A stretch of 64,000 bases of DNA from contig NZ_JNAR01000005.1 in the NCBI RefSeq assembly GCF_000760095.1, positions 1 to 64,000 on the forward strand. Direction: 5' to 3'. The notes beneath the pieces were generated by a model. That model was not told where the DNA came from. It saw only the letters and a list, made by a program, of their open reading frames with translations, and searched no databases. Numbering within the stretch: position 1 is the first letter of the stretch; each line of letters opens with the position of its first letter. Shown here piece after piece: positions 1-9,271 of this stretch. Source of the stretch: Prochlorococcus marinus str. MIT 9401 (GTDB lineage Bacteria > Cyanobacteriota > Cyanobacteriia > PCC-6307 > Cyanobiaceae). The position numbers and the translations under genes are program-made.

Positions 1-2600
1 CCAACAGACCTGGATTAAGAAACGAACCATCAGATCAAGGTAGGTCAGGCTCCTTTACTAAACAAGTAAATCCTAATAGAGCTGGTGCTCCCAACAGGCC
101 TGGCATGCCTAATAGAGCTGGTGCTCCCAATAGACCTGGCATGCCTAATAGAGTTGGTGCCCCCAATAGGCCTGGTATGCCTAATAGAGCTGATGCTCCC
201 AACAGACCTGGCATGCCTAATAGAGTTGGTGCCCCCAACAGGCCTGGTATGAATACTAGAGCTGATTCTAAATACAGTGGGCAAAGGACTTCAGGAATTA
301 GAAAACCAGTTTCACCTAATGAACTTTTAAAACTGCAAAAAACTAATAATCCAGAGAAAGATAACTTAGGTGTAAAGAATAAAGAAAAACAAAAACTTGA
401 AGCTCCTAATCAGAAGGTAAAAGCTCCTAATAACCGCCCAAATGCTACTCCTAGTTCCAAAAAAGCACCTCACAGAGTGTTTTCAAATAGTTCAAAAAAA
501 CCAGGAAAGACAGATTGGGATGATAGTGCAAAACTAGAAGCATTGAGAAATAAAAACCCCCAAAAACAAAGACAGAAAGTTCATATTATCGGAGAAAATG
601 ATGATTCATTAACATCTGAAACAAGTGGATACTCTGGTGAAAAAATTTCAATATTGTCTGCAAGTTTAGCTCGTCCTAAGAAAGAAAAGTCTGATGAAAC
701 TAAATCTCAGAAATCTATAAAGCAATTCAAGAAGAAGAAAAAAGAGACCACAAGGCAAAGGCAAAAAAGAAGAGCTATGGAATTAAAGGCGGCAAAAGAA
801 GCCAAACAAATAAGACCTGAAATGATTATAGTTCCGGAAGATAATTTAACAGTTCAAGAATTAGCTGATAAATTAAGTCTTGAAAGTTCTGAAATAATTA
901 AATCTCTGTTCTTTAAAGGGATAACTGCAACTGTAACTCAATCTCTTGACTTGGCAACCATTGAAACAGTAGCAGAAGAATTTGGAGTACCTGTTTTGCA
1001 AGATGATATACAAGAAGCTGCTGAGAAAACAGTAGATATGATTGAATCTGATGATATAGATAGTCTAATAAAAAGACCACCTGTTATCACTGTAATGGGT
1101 CATGTAGACCATGGGAAAACAAGTCTCTTAGATTCCATAAGGGAATCAAGAGTAGCATCGGGAGAAGCAGGAGGGATAACTCAACACATTGGAGCTTATC
1201 AAGTTGAATTTGAACATGAATCTAAAAAGAAAAAATTAACTTTTCTTGATACTCCTGGACATGAAGCCTTTACAGCAATGAGAGCAAGGGGTACAAAAGT
1301 GACTGATGTAGCTGTTCTTGTAGTAGCAGCAGATGATGGATGCAGACCTCAAACACTTGAAGCCATCAGCCATGCAAGAGCTGCAAAGGTCCCAATTGTG
1401 GTTGCAATTAATAAAATTGATAAGGAAGGAGCATCCCCTGAAAGAGTGAAGCAGGAACTCTCTGAAAAAGATTTAATTGCTGAAGATTGGGGTGGAGATA
1501 CTGTGATGGTTCCAGTAAGTGCAATTAAAAAGCAAAATATTGATAAATTACTCGAAATGATTTTATTAGTTTCAGAGGTTGAAGATCTACAGGCAAACCC
1601 TGACAGATCTGCAAAAGGTACAGTAATTGAAGCTCATTTAGATAAAGCCAAAGGGCCTGTGGCTACTCTCTTAGTACAAAATGGCACCTTAAAATCTGGT
1701 GATGTTTTAGCTGCAGGATCAGTCCTTGGAAAAATTAGAGCGATGGTTGACGAACATGGTAACAGAATCAAAGAAGCAGGGCCCTCATTTCCAGTTGAAG
1801 CTTTAGGCTTTAGTGAGGTGCCAACAGCAGGCGACGAATTTGAAGTCTATGCTGATGAAAAAACTGCTCGAGCTATTGTAGGAGATAGAGCCACTGATGC
1901 TAGGGCCACAAAATTAGCTCAGCAAATGGCCTCTAGGAGAGTTAGCTTATCTACCTTATCAACTCAAGTTAGTGATGGCGAATTAAAAGAGTTAAACTTA
2001 ATTCTTAAAGCAGATGTTCAGGGTAGTGTTGAAGCCATATTAGGATCACTTGAACAATTACCAAAAAATGAAGTTCAAGTCAGAGTATTACTTTCTGCCC
2101 CTGGAGAAATTACTGAGACAGACATAGATCTCGCAGCTGCATCAGGTTCGGTAATTATCGGGTTTAATACATCTTTGGCATCTGGAGCAAAAAGAGCAGC
2201 GGATGCTAATGATGTTGACATAAGAGAATATGAAGTAATCTATAAACTGCTAGAAGATATTCAGTTGGCTATGGAAGGTCTACTTGAACCAGATCTTGTA
2301 GAAGAATCATTAGGTGAAGCAGAAGTTCGAGCAACTTTCGCAGTTGGCAAAGGATCTATTGCAGGATGTTACATACAATCTGGCAAATTACAACGGAATT
2401 GTTCTCTTAGAGTTGTGAGATCTGGCAAAGTAATTTTTGAGGGAAATTTAGACTCTCTAAAAAGGTCCAAAGATGATGTGAAAGAGGTGAATACAGGATT
2501 TGAATGTGGAGTTGGCTGCGATAAATTCTCTTCTTGGATCGAAGGAGACGTTATCGAAGCATTCAAATTTGTAACTAAGAAGAGGACATTAGCTCAATAA
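1..2600 (+). CDS. infB: Translation initiation factor IF-2 (5' end missing)
   Basis: GTPase that brings initiator tRNA to the 30S subunit and promotes subunit joining. The reading frame is open from base 3, so the N-terminus lies outside the window; the first in-frame ATG (105) is inside a repeat and is not the real start. Visible in order: a low-complexity Pro/Asn/Arg/Gly repeat (72-251), a Lys-rich basic linker, an IF2_N-type segment from about 840, then the G domain with G1 GHVDHGKT (1098-1121), G3 DTPGHE (1248-1265) and G4 NKID (1410-1421), and the C-terminal beta-barrel domains ending at 2600. The catalytic core is intact. Long variable N-terminal linkers are usual for cyanobacterial IF-2. 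Confidence 0.97.
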   Translation, partial: NRPGLRNEPSDQGRSGSFTKQVNPNRAGAPNRPGMPNRAGAPNRPGMPNRVGAPNRPGMPNRADAPNRPGMPNRVGAPNRPGMNTRADSKYSGQRTSGIRKPVSPNELLKLQKTNNPEKDNLGVKNKEKQKLEAPNQKVKAPNNRPNATPSSKKAPHRVFSNSSKKPGKTDWDDSAKLEALRNKNPQKQRQKVHIIGENDDSLTSETSGYSGEKISILSASLARPKKEKSDETKSQKSIKQFKKKKKETTRQRQKRRAMELKAAKEAKQIRPEMIIVPEDNLTVQELADKLSLESSEIIKSLFFKGITATVTQSLDLATIETVAEEFGVPVLQDDIQEAAEKTVDMIESDDIDSLIKRPPVITVMGHVDHGKTSLLDSIRESRVASGEAGGITQHIGAYQVEFEHESKKKKLTFLDTPGHEAFTAMRARGTKVTDVAVLVVAADDGCRPQTLEAISHARAAKVPIVVAINKIDKEGASPERVKQELSEKDLIAEDWGGDTVMVPVSAIKKQNIDKLLEMILLVSEVEDLQANPDRSAKGTVIEAHLDKAKGPVATLLVQNGTLKSGDVLAAGSVLGKIRAMVDEHGNRIKEAGPSFPVEALGFSEVPTAGDEFEVYADEKTARAIVGDRATDARATKLAQQMASRRVSLSTLSTQVSDGELKELNLILKADVQGSVEAILGSLEQLPKNEVQVRVLLSAPGEITETDIDLAAASGSVIIGFNTSLASGAKRAADANDVDIREYEVIYKLLEDIQLAMEGLLEPDLVEESLGEAEVRATFAVGKGSIAGCYIQSGKLQRNCSLRVVRSGKVIFEGNLDSLKRSKDDVKEVNTGFECGVGCDKFSSWIEGDVIEAFKFVTKKRTLAQ
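72..251 (+). repeat. Five 36-bp in-frame tandem repeats in infB
   Basis: Five consecutive 36-bp units (72-107, 108-143, 144-179, 180-215, 216-251) each encode a 12-residue motif of the form PNR(A/V)(G/D)APNRPGM. Units differ by a few bases only, so the array is young or kept uniform. Each unit is itself two related hexapeptides (PNRxxA, PNRPGM). The unit is a multiple of three, so copy-number change keeps the frame. There are no spacers, so this is not a CRISPR array. Confidence 0.95.
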
Positions 2601-2613
2601 TTAAATATCAAAC

Positions 2614-2853
2614 TTATTCATCTTTATTCCTATCTAAATATAATAAAGAAGGAAAAACTATACAGGATACAACTTGTATAAGAAGGTTATTTTGTTGTAA
2701 TTCACTACCGCTAGCAATTTTGGAAAGCATTATTAGAAGTCCTAAAAATGCCGATCCACTAAATGCTAACCACAATATTCTCCTCAAACCCTTGAAAGGA
2801 GATTGGGATTCCCTTAACAATTTCTTTTTTAACTCGGGATCTATTTTTGACAT
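2614..2853 (-). CDS. DUF3493 small membrane protein
   Basis: 79-residue protein that resembles the DUF3493 family of cyanobacteria and plastids, whose plant relatives are linked to photosystem II accumulation. A charged N-terminus (KIDPELKKKLLRESQSPFKGLRR) is followed by two predicted hydrophobic segments, about residues 24-42 and 55-72, and a short charged tail. It is convergent with infB, whose stop lies 13 bp away. Its start codon overlaps the -35 element of the divergent tRNA-Thr promoter. The family name rests on pattern recognition; the role in photosystem assembly is inferred from relatives. Confidence 0.75.
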   Translation of the reverse strand: MSKIDPELKKKLLRESQSPFKGLRRILWLAFSGSAFLGLLIMLSKIASGSELQQNNLLIQVVSCIVFPSLLYLDRNKDE

Positions 2854-2874
2854 AAATTATAAAAATTTTAAAAT
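2847..2874 (+). promoter_or_regulatory. Promoter of tRNA-Thr
   Basis: A consensus -35 TTGACA (2847-2852) and a -10 TAAAAT (2869-2874), separated by 16 bp, lie 34 bp before the tRNA. The -35 overlaps the start codon of the divergent DUF3493 gene. Sequence match only. Confidence 0.6.
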
Positions 2875-2908
2875 AAATTCTAGGAGAAAATATCAACACT
2901 TGAATATT

Positions 2909-2980
2909 GCCGATATAGCTCAGTGGTAGAGCAACTGTCTCGTAAACAGTAGGTCATTGGTTCAAGTCCAATTATCGGCA
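2909..2980 (+). tRNA. tRNA-Thr, anticodon CGT
   Basis: 72-nt cloverleaf. The acceptor arms GCCGATA and TATCGGC pair perfectly and leave discriminator A at 2980. The D arm GCTC/GAGC, anticodon stem ACTGT/ACAGT with loop CTCGTAA (anticodon CGT, codon ACG) and T arm ATTGG/CCAAT with TTCAAGT loop are all present. CCA is not encoded. Confidence 0.97.
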
Positions 2981-3005
2981 TGTAAAAAGCAATTTAAACA
3001 CAAGA

Positions 3006-4559
3006 ATGATTAGTAGAATTTCTAAATTTAAAAATCTTTTTAAACTATTCATTTTTATTCCTCTAATATTTTATTTTGGCAAAAGAAGTTATATTGCTTT
3101 TGATGAAGGATTTTATGCACTTCAAGCTAGGTGGATATTGGATAAAGGAAACTGGACAATTCCTCTTTGGTGGGATGACTATATTTTGGATAGAACAATA
3201 GGTTTACAGTTTTTAATTGCAAAGTCACAAGATATCTTTGGAAGAAATATGTTTTCCGCATATCTGCCTACAACAGTTGCTGCAATATTGATGCTATTCA
3301 TAACTTACAAATTACATGAAGAATTATTTAATAAAAAATACGCAATTATATCTCCACTAATACTCTCTACTACTTTTCTATGGTTTGACTACTCACACTT
3401 AGCCACTCAAGATGTCATTTATTCATGTTTAGTAACCATTGGTGTATTTTCTTTAGTCAAAATAAAAAGTAAAAATGACAAATTCTATATTCTTCTTTTT
3501 GGCATTTGGATTGGTTTATCTTTTATGATGAAGACTTTTTTAGTATTTGTTCCTCTACTATCACTCATACCATATTTATATTCAAAAAAGACTCTTTTAT
3601 TAAATAAAGTATTTTGGCTGGGACTTTTAGTGGGATTTATTCCGTTTTTAATTTGGACACTATCTATTAACCCTCACTTAGAGAAAAATATTATTATTTA
3701 CTTGTTTGAAAAGTTTAACAATCTCTCTAATGAAAATACTTTCACAAATCCTTTCTATTATTATTTTTGGAATATCCCAGTAACATTCCTGCCATGGAGT
3801 ATTTTTGGAATTACTGGCACAATATTAAATGTCTCCGCAAGTAAAGAAAAAAAATATTTATTAACCTTTTTTCCGTTAATTTTAATAGGAATACTCAGTA
3901 TATTTTCCACGAAAACTCCCTACTATACTCTACAACTCTCATCTATATTTACACTTAATTCTTATGTAGGGATAGAATACTTATTTAACACTAAAAGATA
4001 TAAACATATTTCTATATTTATCACTTCAAAATTAGTTCCGGTTTTTACAATAACCTTGGCCATAGCTCACTATTTTATTTTTAAAAATATAACTAACTTT
4101 AACTTTAAAGAAAATACATTTCTAATTCTTGGTTTATCTTTTTTTGGATTATCTTGGTTATTCATAAATCATAGACAGACTTTCAAAGAGATATTGATAA
4201 CTCTGATAATTGGGCCATACTTATTGACTTCATTTTTATTGCAATCAGGACTATTCACAGATAGATCGAGAGAGATAAGAGAAACCATGGAATACGTCTC
4301 ATCTCTTGAGATAGTAAAAGATCACCCCGTAAAAGTTGACAAATCTGGAATAAATAATTCTCAATCTCAATCAAAAATAATAAGGATTTCGTTATTAACT
4401 CCACAACTAGGTGAAGGATTAAAAACTATTGATGATTTAAAAAAATCAGAATTAGCATGGACAACTATATTTAAAGATATAAAAAACAATAATTATTCTT
4501 TTGATGTTATATATGAAAATGATATTTTAGAGCCATGGAAATTAATAATAAAAAAGTAA
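3006..4559 (+). CDS. GT39/ArnT-like membrane glycosyltransferase
   Basis: 517-residue polytopic protein of the GT-C fold (PMT/ArnT superfamily), which transfers sugars from polyprenyl-phosphate donors to lipid or protein acceptors on the outer face of the inner membrane. After the first membrane segment comes the family signature DEGFYALQARW with acidic D33-E34, the usual site of the catalytic Asp. About ten further hydrophobic segments follow and then a soluble C-terminal tail. It starts 25 bp after tRNA-Thr and is followed by a GT2 gene. Base composition looks more AT-rich than the flanking housekeeping genes. The substrate is unknown; lipid A or O-chain decoration is only a guess. Confidence 0.8.
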   Translation: MISRISKFKNLFKLFIFIPLIFYFGKRSYIAFDEGFYALQARWILDKGNWTIPLWWDDYILDRTIGLQFLIAKSQDIFGRNMFSAYLPTTVAAILMLFITYKLHEELFNKKYAIISPLILSTTFLWFDYSHLATQDVIYSCLVTIGVFSLVKIKSKNDKFYILLFGIWIGLSFMMKTFLVFVPLLSLIPYLYSKKTLLLNKVFWLGLLVGFIPFLIWTLSINPHLEKNIIIYLFEKFNNLSNENTFTNPFYYYFWNIPVTFLPWSIFGITGTILNVSASKEKKYLLTFFPLILIGILSIFSTKTPYYTLQLSSIFTLNSYVGIEYLFNTKRYKHISIFITSKLVPVFTITLAIAHYFIFKNITNFNFKENTFLILGLSFFGLSWLFINHRQTFKEILITLIIGPYLLTSFLLQSGLFTDRSREIRETMEYVSSLEIVKDHPVKVDKSGINNSQSQSKIIRISLLTPQLGEGLKTIDDLKKSELAWTTIFKDIKNNNYSFDVIYENDILEPWKLIIKK

Positions 4560-4601
4560 CTAATCCATACATACTAAACTGTCTTTAACAAACTTTATAG
4601 A

Positions 4602-5693
4602 ATGAAATCTATTAATACTTGGAATTTAACGAATAATGAATTACATCAATTATTCAAAAACGATGATGAATTTATTTCAATTAAAGTCCGTGGAAATACT
4701 TGGGAACCAATAACTAGATGGCTAAGATTAGACTCAAGACTTTTCAGAGAAACTACCAGCAAAGCCAGAATAACTTTATGTGATATTGAATCTCTTGCAG
4801 AGATTTATAACTATAGATCAATTAGATGGAAAGCGAAAAAATTAACTCCTCTATCAACTAAACTTATCCCACAAACTTTAAAAAATATTTTTCGCAAACT
4901 ACCAATTATCAAACAACTTGCCTTTGAAATAGAGGTATTTTTTTATAAATATAGTGAAAACCTTTCTAATCATTTAATATCAATAGTAATTCCTGCAAGA
5001 AATGAAGCTGGTAATAAAGAACTTTTTATAAATGCATTAAATAAATTCAAAAAAATACACAATAAATTAGAAATTATATTTGTAGAAGGTAACAGCAGTG
5101 ATAATACTTATGAGACTCTTAAGGAGTTAAAAAGAAATTACTCAGATTTTTTTACAATTATTTTATTGAAACAAACTTCTAAAGGTAAGAAAAATGCCGT
5201 CGTAGAAGGTTTTAATATTTCTTCAGGTGAAACTCTCGCCATAATTGATAGTGATTTTACTGTAGATATTAATGACAGTATTGCAGCAATTATGGAATCA
5301 ACCAAAAATGAAAACATTCTAATTAACTGTGCCCGGACAACTTTCCCAATGGAAAAAGATGCAATGAGATGGGCGAATTATATAGGGAATAGACTCTTCG
5401 CAATATTTTTATCAATTCTCATAAATAAGCCAGTATCAGATTCACTTTGTGGAACAAAAGTTTTTTCAAGAAAATTCTTTAAGCTCATGAAAAAAAATGG
5501 TAGTTGGGATTCTAAGTCGGATCCATTTGGAGACTTCACAATAATATTTGAAGCAGCAAAAAATAATATTAAAATACTTAACTATCCTGTTAGGTATTAC
5601 GCTAGAAAATCTGGAGCCCCAAATATATCAAGATGGATTGATGGATTAAAACTCCTCAAAGTATGTTGGATTTATATGATTTCTGATATTTGA
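4602..5693 (+). CDS. GT2-family glycosyltransferase with N-terminal extension
   Basis: 363 residues. Residues 1-125 are not recognised. A GT-A type GT2 domain begins at ISIVIPARNE (about 127) and contains the metal/nucleotide-sugar DxD motif D216-S217-D218 in IIDSDFTVDI. It resembles dolichol/undecaprenyl-phosphate sugar transferases, but no C-terminal membrane anchor is obvious. Such enzymes make the polyprenyl-phosphate sugars used by GT39/ArnT-type enzymes, so pairing with the gene 42 bp upstream makes sense. The donor sugar is unknown. Confidence 0.8.
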   Translation: MKSINTWNLTNNELHQLFKNDDEFISIKVRGNTWEPITRWLRLDSRLFRETTSKARITLCDIESLAEIYNYRSIRWKAKKLTPLSTKLIPQTLKNIFRKLPIIKQLAFEIEVFFYKYSENLSNHLISIVIPARNEAGNKELFINALNKFKKIHNKLEIIFVEGNSSDNTYETLKELKRNYSDFFTIILLKQTSKGKKNAVVEGFNISSGETLAIIDSDFTVDINDSIAAIMESTKNENILINCARTTFPMEKDAMRWANYIGNRLFAIFLSILINKPVSDSLCGTKVFSRKFFKLMKKNGSWDSKSDPFGDFTIIFEAAKNNIKILNYPVRYYARKSGAPNISRWIDGLKLLKVCWIYMISDI

Positions 5694-5776
5694 ATTTAAA
5701 AGATTTTTAATTTCACCAAATTAGTAATAAAGTAGTTAGATTCTTAGAAAATAAAAATTCATTTGAATTTCATGGC

Positions 5777-7390
5777 ATGATTTTTAATATCAAAAAATTC
5801 AATAAAAAAAATTATCAAAGAAATAATTATGGAAAAATCCTAACTGTAAGATTGCCATGTAATCCAATATTTCCAATAGGACCTATTTACTTAGTAGACC
5901 ATATCCATAAATGTTTTCCAAGCATAGAGCAGCAATTCATTGATCTAGCAATAATTCCATCTAACAAAGTTTCCAAATTTTTAGCTAGAAAAATTGATCA
6001 ATTTAGGCCACATCTAATTATTTTTTCATGGAGAGATATACAAATTTATGCACCTGTTGATGGTAGAAGTGGAAATCCCCTACAAAACTCTTTTGAAGTC
6101 TTCTACTCAAAAAATATCCTTAAAAAAATTAGAGGATCCTGGGGAGGACTAAAATTAATTGCATCTCATTACGGAGAAATATATAGAAATACTTCTTTAG
6201 TGAAGTTTGGATTAAAAAGAGCACAAAAATACAATAAAAATGTGAAAGTGATTTTGGGAGGTGGGGCTGTTAGCGTTTTCTATGAACAATTAGGAAATTT
6301 ACTTCCAAAAGGAACTGTAATTTCTGTTGGAGAGGGAGAAAATCTCATAGAAAAAATTATTAGAGGAGATTCAATAGAGGAAGAAAGATGTTATGTTGCT
6401 GGACAAAAACCTCGGAAAAGATTAATTCATGAACAGCCTTCAGGTACTTTTAAAACTGCCTGCAATTATAAATATATTAAGTCAATATGGCCTGAATTCA
6501 ATTGGTATATAGAAAGTGGAGATTACTACGTTGGGGTGCAAACAAAAAGAGGTTGTCCTCATAATTGTTGTTTCTGTGTTTATACGGTTGTGGAGGGGAA
6601 GCAGGTTCGCGTAAATCCCGTTAACGAAGTAATCAAAGAAATGAAGCAATTATATGATCTTGGAGTAAGAGGATTTTGGTTCACTGATGCACAGTTTATT
6701 CCCGCCAAAAAACATATTGAAGATGCAAAAACACTTTTGCAAGCAATTAAAGATCAAGGCTGGGAAGATATTAATTGGGCTGCATACATCAGAGCAGATA
6801 ATATTGATGCTGAGTTAGCTCAGCTTATGGTTGATACAGGTATGAGCTATTTTGAAATAGGTATTACGTCGGGATCTCAAGAACTTGTCAGAAAAATGAG
6901 ATTAGCCTATGACCTTGAAACTGTATTAAATAATTGCAGAATGCTAGTAAAATCAGGTTTTAAGAATCATGTTTCAGTCAATTATTCATTTAATGTTTTT
7001 GATGAAACGCCTAGCACTATAAGTCAAACAATTGCTTACCATAGAGAATTAGAAAATATTTTTGGTAAAGGCTTAGTTGATCCAGCTATATTCTTTATAG
7101 GTTTGCAACCTCACACTCTTCTTGAGAAGTACGCCTTGGAAAATAAAATTTTGAAGCCAAATTATAATCCAATGAGTATGATGCCTTGGACAGCTAGAAA
7201 ACTTCTCTGGAATCCAGGCTCATTAGGAAAAAAACTTGGTCAGGTTTGTCTAGAAGCTTTTGATAATCCAGAAGACGAATTTGGCAAAACAGTTATCGAC
7301 ATTCTTGAGAGAGAATATGGAAAGTCTTCCTTAAAAGAATCCTTAAAAGTCCGTCCCTTATCAGAAAGGAAATTAGCTCATTCTAAATAA
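5777..7390 (+). CDS. B12-binding-type radical SAM protein
   Basis: 537 residues. The N-terminal ~220 residues look like a cobalamin-binding-type Rossmann domain (VKVILGGGAVSVF, EGENL). The radical SAM core starts with the cluster motif C260-x3-C264-x2-C267 in RGCPHNCCFC. The downstream pattern is typical of BchE/P-methyltransferase-like class B enzymes (GFWFTDAQF, YFEIGITSGSQ). The reaction cannot be read from sequence; such enzymes methylate or rearrange lipids, pigments or natural products. It is the third gene of a plus-strand block with two glycosyltransferases, 83 bp after the second, and is convergent with clpS (15 bp). Confidence 0.8.
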   Translation: MIFNIKKFNKKNYQRNNYGKILTVRLPCNPIFPIGPIYLVDHIHKCFPSIEQQFIDLAIIPSNKVSKFLARKIDQFRPHLIIFSWRDIQIYAPVDGRSGNPLQNSFEVFYSKNILKKIRGSWGGLKLIASHYGEIYRNTSLVKFGLKRAQKYNKNVKVILGGGAVSVFYEQLGNLLPKGTVISVGEGENLIEKIIRGDSIEEERCYVAGQKPRKRLIHEQPSGTFKTACNYKYIKSIWPEFNWYIESGDYYVGVQTKRGCPHNCCFCVYTVVEGKQVRVNPVNEVIKEMKQLYDLGVRGFWFTDAQFIPAKKHIEDAKTLLQAIKDQGWEDINWAAYIRADNIDAELAQLMVDTGMSYFEIGITSGSQELVRKMRLAYDLETVLNNCRMLVKSGFKNHVSVNYSFNVFDETPSTISQTIAYHRELENIFGKGLVDPAIFFIGLQPHTLLEKYALENKILKPNYNPMSMMPWTARKLLWNPGSLGKKLGQVCLEAFDNPEDEFGKTVIDILEREYGKSSLKESLKVRPLSERKLAHSK

Positions 7391-7405
7391 TAAAATCAAC
7401 CGTTA

Positions 7406-7723
7406 TTAATCTTCTGTCTCAATTGAACTAGAAATTCCTTTTGATTTTAATGATTCTGAGTAGAATTCTGCTGGCTCTAAATCACAAACAATCACCAAAC
7501 CTATACCCGTGTTATGTGCCTCAAGCATTATTGCGATAGCATCTTGTTCGCTTAATTGCGGAACTACTTCTCGTAGTGATATGGTGACATACTCCATAGA
7601 ATTAACTGGGTCATTATGGAGTAAAACCTTATATTTTGGGGATTTATTTTTTAACTCAGCAGGTTTCTTTTCAATCACTGCTGAATTATTACTTAGACTT
7701 CGTTCTAACTTTATAGATGGCAT
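7406..7723 (-). CDS. clpS: ATP-dependent Clp protease adaptor ClpS
   Basis: 105-residue adaptor that delivers N-degron substrates to the Clp AAA+ unfoldase. A disordered N-terminus (about 1-30) is followed by the ClpS fold: YKVLLHNDPVNSMEYV carries the Asn-Asp of the N-end-rule pocket, and the helix AIAIMLEAHNTGIGLV follows. It lies 31 bp downstream of dapL on the same strand and is probably cotranscribed with it. Confidence 0.93.
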   Translation of the reverse strand: MPSIKLERSLSNNSAVIEKKPAELKNKSPKYKVLLHNDPVNSMEYVTISLREVVPQLSEQDAIAIMLEAHNTGIGLVIVCDLEPAEFYSESLKSKGISSSIETED

Positions 7724-7754
7724 GAATTTCTTAAATTCTAAATTCTACTAATAA

Positions 7755-8981
7755 TTATATATTAATTATTCTTTCCATTGCATCAATAACATTTGATCGT
7801 GAGTTGAAAGCTGACAGACGAAAATAACCTTCTCCTGCTAATCCAAATCCACTTCCAGGTGTACCCACCACACTTACTTTTTGAAGAAGAAAATCAAAAA
7901 AGTCCCAAGAGGACATTTCATCAGGAACTTTGATCCAAATATAAGGAGCATTGAACCCTCCATAAACTTTATATCCTGCATCCTCAAGTCTATTTTTCAT
8001 AATTTTTGCATTTTCCATATAAAAATCAATTAACCCTCTCACCTCTTTTTTTCCCTCAAGAGAATAAACTGCTTCTGCTCCTCTTTGAACTATATAGCTT
8101 ACACCATTGAATTTTGTAGATTGTCGCCTATTCCAAAGAGGCCATAATTCTATTTGCTCATTAGTTGAACTTAAACCTAACAGATTTTTAGGTATTACTG
8201 TATAGGCACATCTTACTCCGGTGAAACCTGCATTCTTTGAAAAAGATCTAAATTCAATGGCACAATCCTTTGCTCCCTCAATCTCATAAATTGAATGAGG
8301 AATATCTTTATCTTGAATAAATGCTTCATAAGCTGCATCAAAAAGAATTAAAGATTTATTTCGAACAGCATATTCAACCCACTTTCTAAGTTCATCTTTA
8401 GTGATTGTTGCACCAGTAGGATTATTTGGAAAACAAAGATATAAAATGTCAATTTTATTTTTTGGTATTTCTGGCACAAAGTTGTTTTCCTCATTTATTG
8501 CAAGATATGTCAATCCTTTATAAGTACCATTTTCAAGAGCCTCTCCGGTTCTTCCCGTCATAACATTACTATCTACATAAACAGGGTAAACAGGATCTGT
8601 AACAGCAATTGAATTATCTTTACCAAGTATGTCTAAAATATTGCTACTGTCGCATTTAGAACCGTCTGAAACAAATATTTCTTCAGGTAAAATTTTACAG
8701 CCTCTTGAAATGAAATCCTGCTGCGAAATTTTTTCTCTAAGCCAAGAATAACCTTGCTCTGGTCCATAACCTCTAAAACCTTCAATTGTTCCCATTTCAC
8801 TTAAAGCTTTGCTCATGGCGTCTCTGCAGGCTTTTGGTAGTGGTTGTGTGACATCCCCTATCCCAAGCTTTATTAAGTCAGTACTATTTTTCGTTTGAGA
8901 ATATAACTTAACCCTTTTAGCAATTTCAGGAAATAAATATCCTGCTTTGAGTTTTAAATAATTTTCGTTTACTTGAACCAC
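7755..8981 (-). CDS. dapL: LL-diaminopimelate aminotransferase
   Basis: 408-residue class I/II PLP aminotransferase that converts tetrahydrodipicolinate directly to LL-2,6-diaminopimelate, the one-step lysine/peptidoglycan route of plants, cyanobacteria and chlamydiae. Motifs: [10 protein letters not shown] (about 183-192), [11 protein letters not shown] with the PLP-ring Asp, and the Schiff-base lysine K249 in [10 protein letters not shown]; the C-terminal Arg is in GYFRLSAF. Length is normal for DapL. It is divergent from rne across a 290-bp spacer. Confidence 0.95.
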   Translation of the reverse strand: MVQVNENYLKLKAGYLFPEIAKRVKLYSQTKNSTDLIKLGIGDVTQPLPKACRDAMSKALSEMGTIEGFRGYGPEQGYSWLREKISQQDFISRGCKILPEEIFVSDGSKCDSSNILDILGKDNSIAVTDPVYPVYVDSNVMTGRTGEALENGTYKGLTYLAINEENNFVPEIPKNKIDILYLCFPNNPTGATITKDELRKWVEYAVRNKSLILFDAAYEAFIQDKDIPHSIYEIEGAKDCAIEFRSFSKNAGFTGVRCAYTVIPKNLLGLSSTNEQIELWPLWNRRQSTKFNGVSYIVQRGAEAVYSLEGKKEVRGLIDFYMENAKIMKNRLEDAGYKVYGGFNAPYIWIKVPDEMSSWDFFDFLLQKVSVVGTPGSGFGLAGEGYFRLSAFNSRSNVIDAMERIINI

Positions 8982-9271
8982 TTTAAATAAAAAATTTTTC
9001 CAATATAAGGATAATTGATCAACGTGCTTTAGTGATGATTAGATGTTAATATTATTGTAGTTATGATTCAATCAAGTGATAATCATAGCTACTAATTCAA
9101 TAAAAATTATTTGAAAGTCGTCAAAAGCTTTATAAATAGCATAATCCAACTGCTACTAAATTTAATTTAAAAAAGTAAATAATCCTTTCTAAAAATTGCT
9201 TTCAACAAGATAAAAACTAAATTATCTACTTTTGATGATTTTCAAAATTAAAACCACTCAATATCAAATAT
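8982..9271. other. dapL-rne divergent spacer with an inverted repeat
   Basis: 290 bp of AT-rich non-coding DNA between divergent starts. The main structure is an imperfect dyad with arms at 9059-9068 (AGTTATGATT) and 9081-9090 (AATCATAGCT) and a 12-nt loop; the one mismatch would be a G-U pair in RNA. The half next to rne is very U/A-rich as RNA. Autoregulation through the 5' UTR is established for rne in E. coli, and U-rich rne leaders have been described in Prochlorococcus; here it is an inference. Confidence 0.5.

Noticed and set aside
105-107. Start of infB at the first ATG
   Set aside because: The frame is open back to base 3 with the same repeat sequence, so the gene continues outside the window.
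72-251. CRISPR-like array
   Set aside because: The units are directly adjacent with no spacers and lie in frame inside infB.
2961-7405. Integrated element with att duplication at tRNA-Thr
   Set aside because: I found no second copy of the tRNA 3' end downstream, and no integrase gene.
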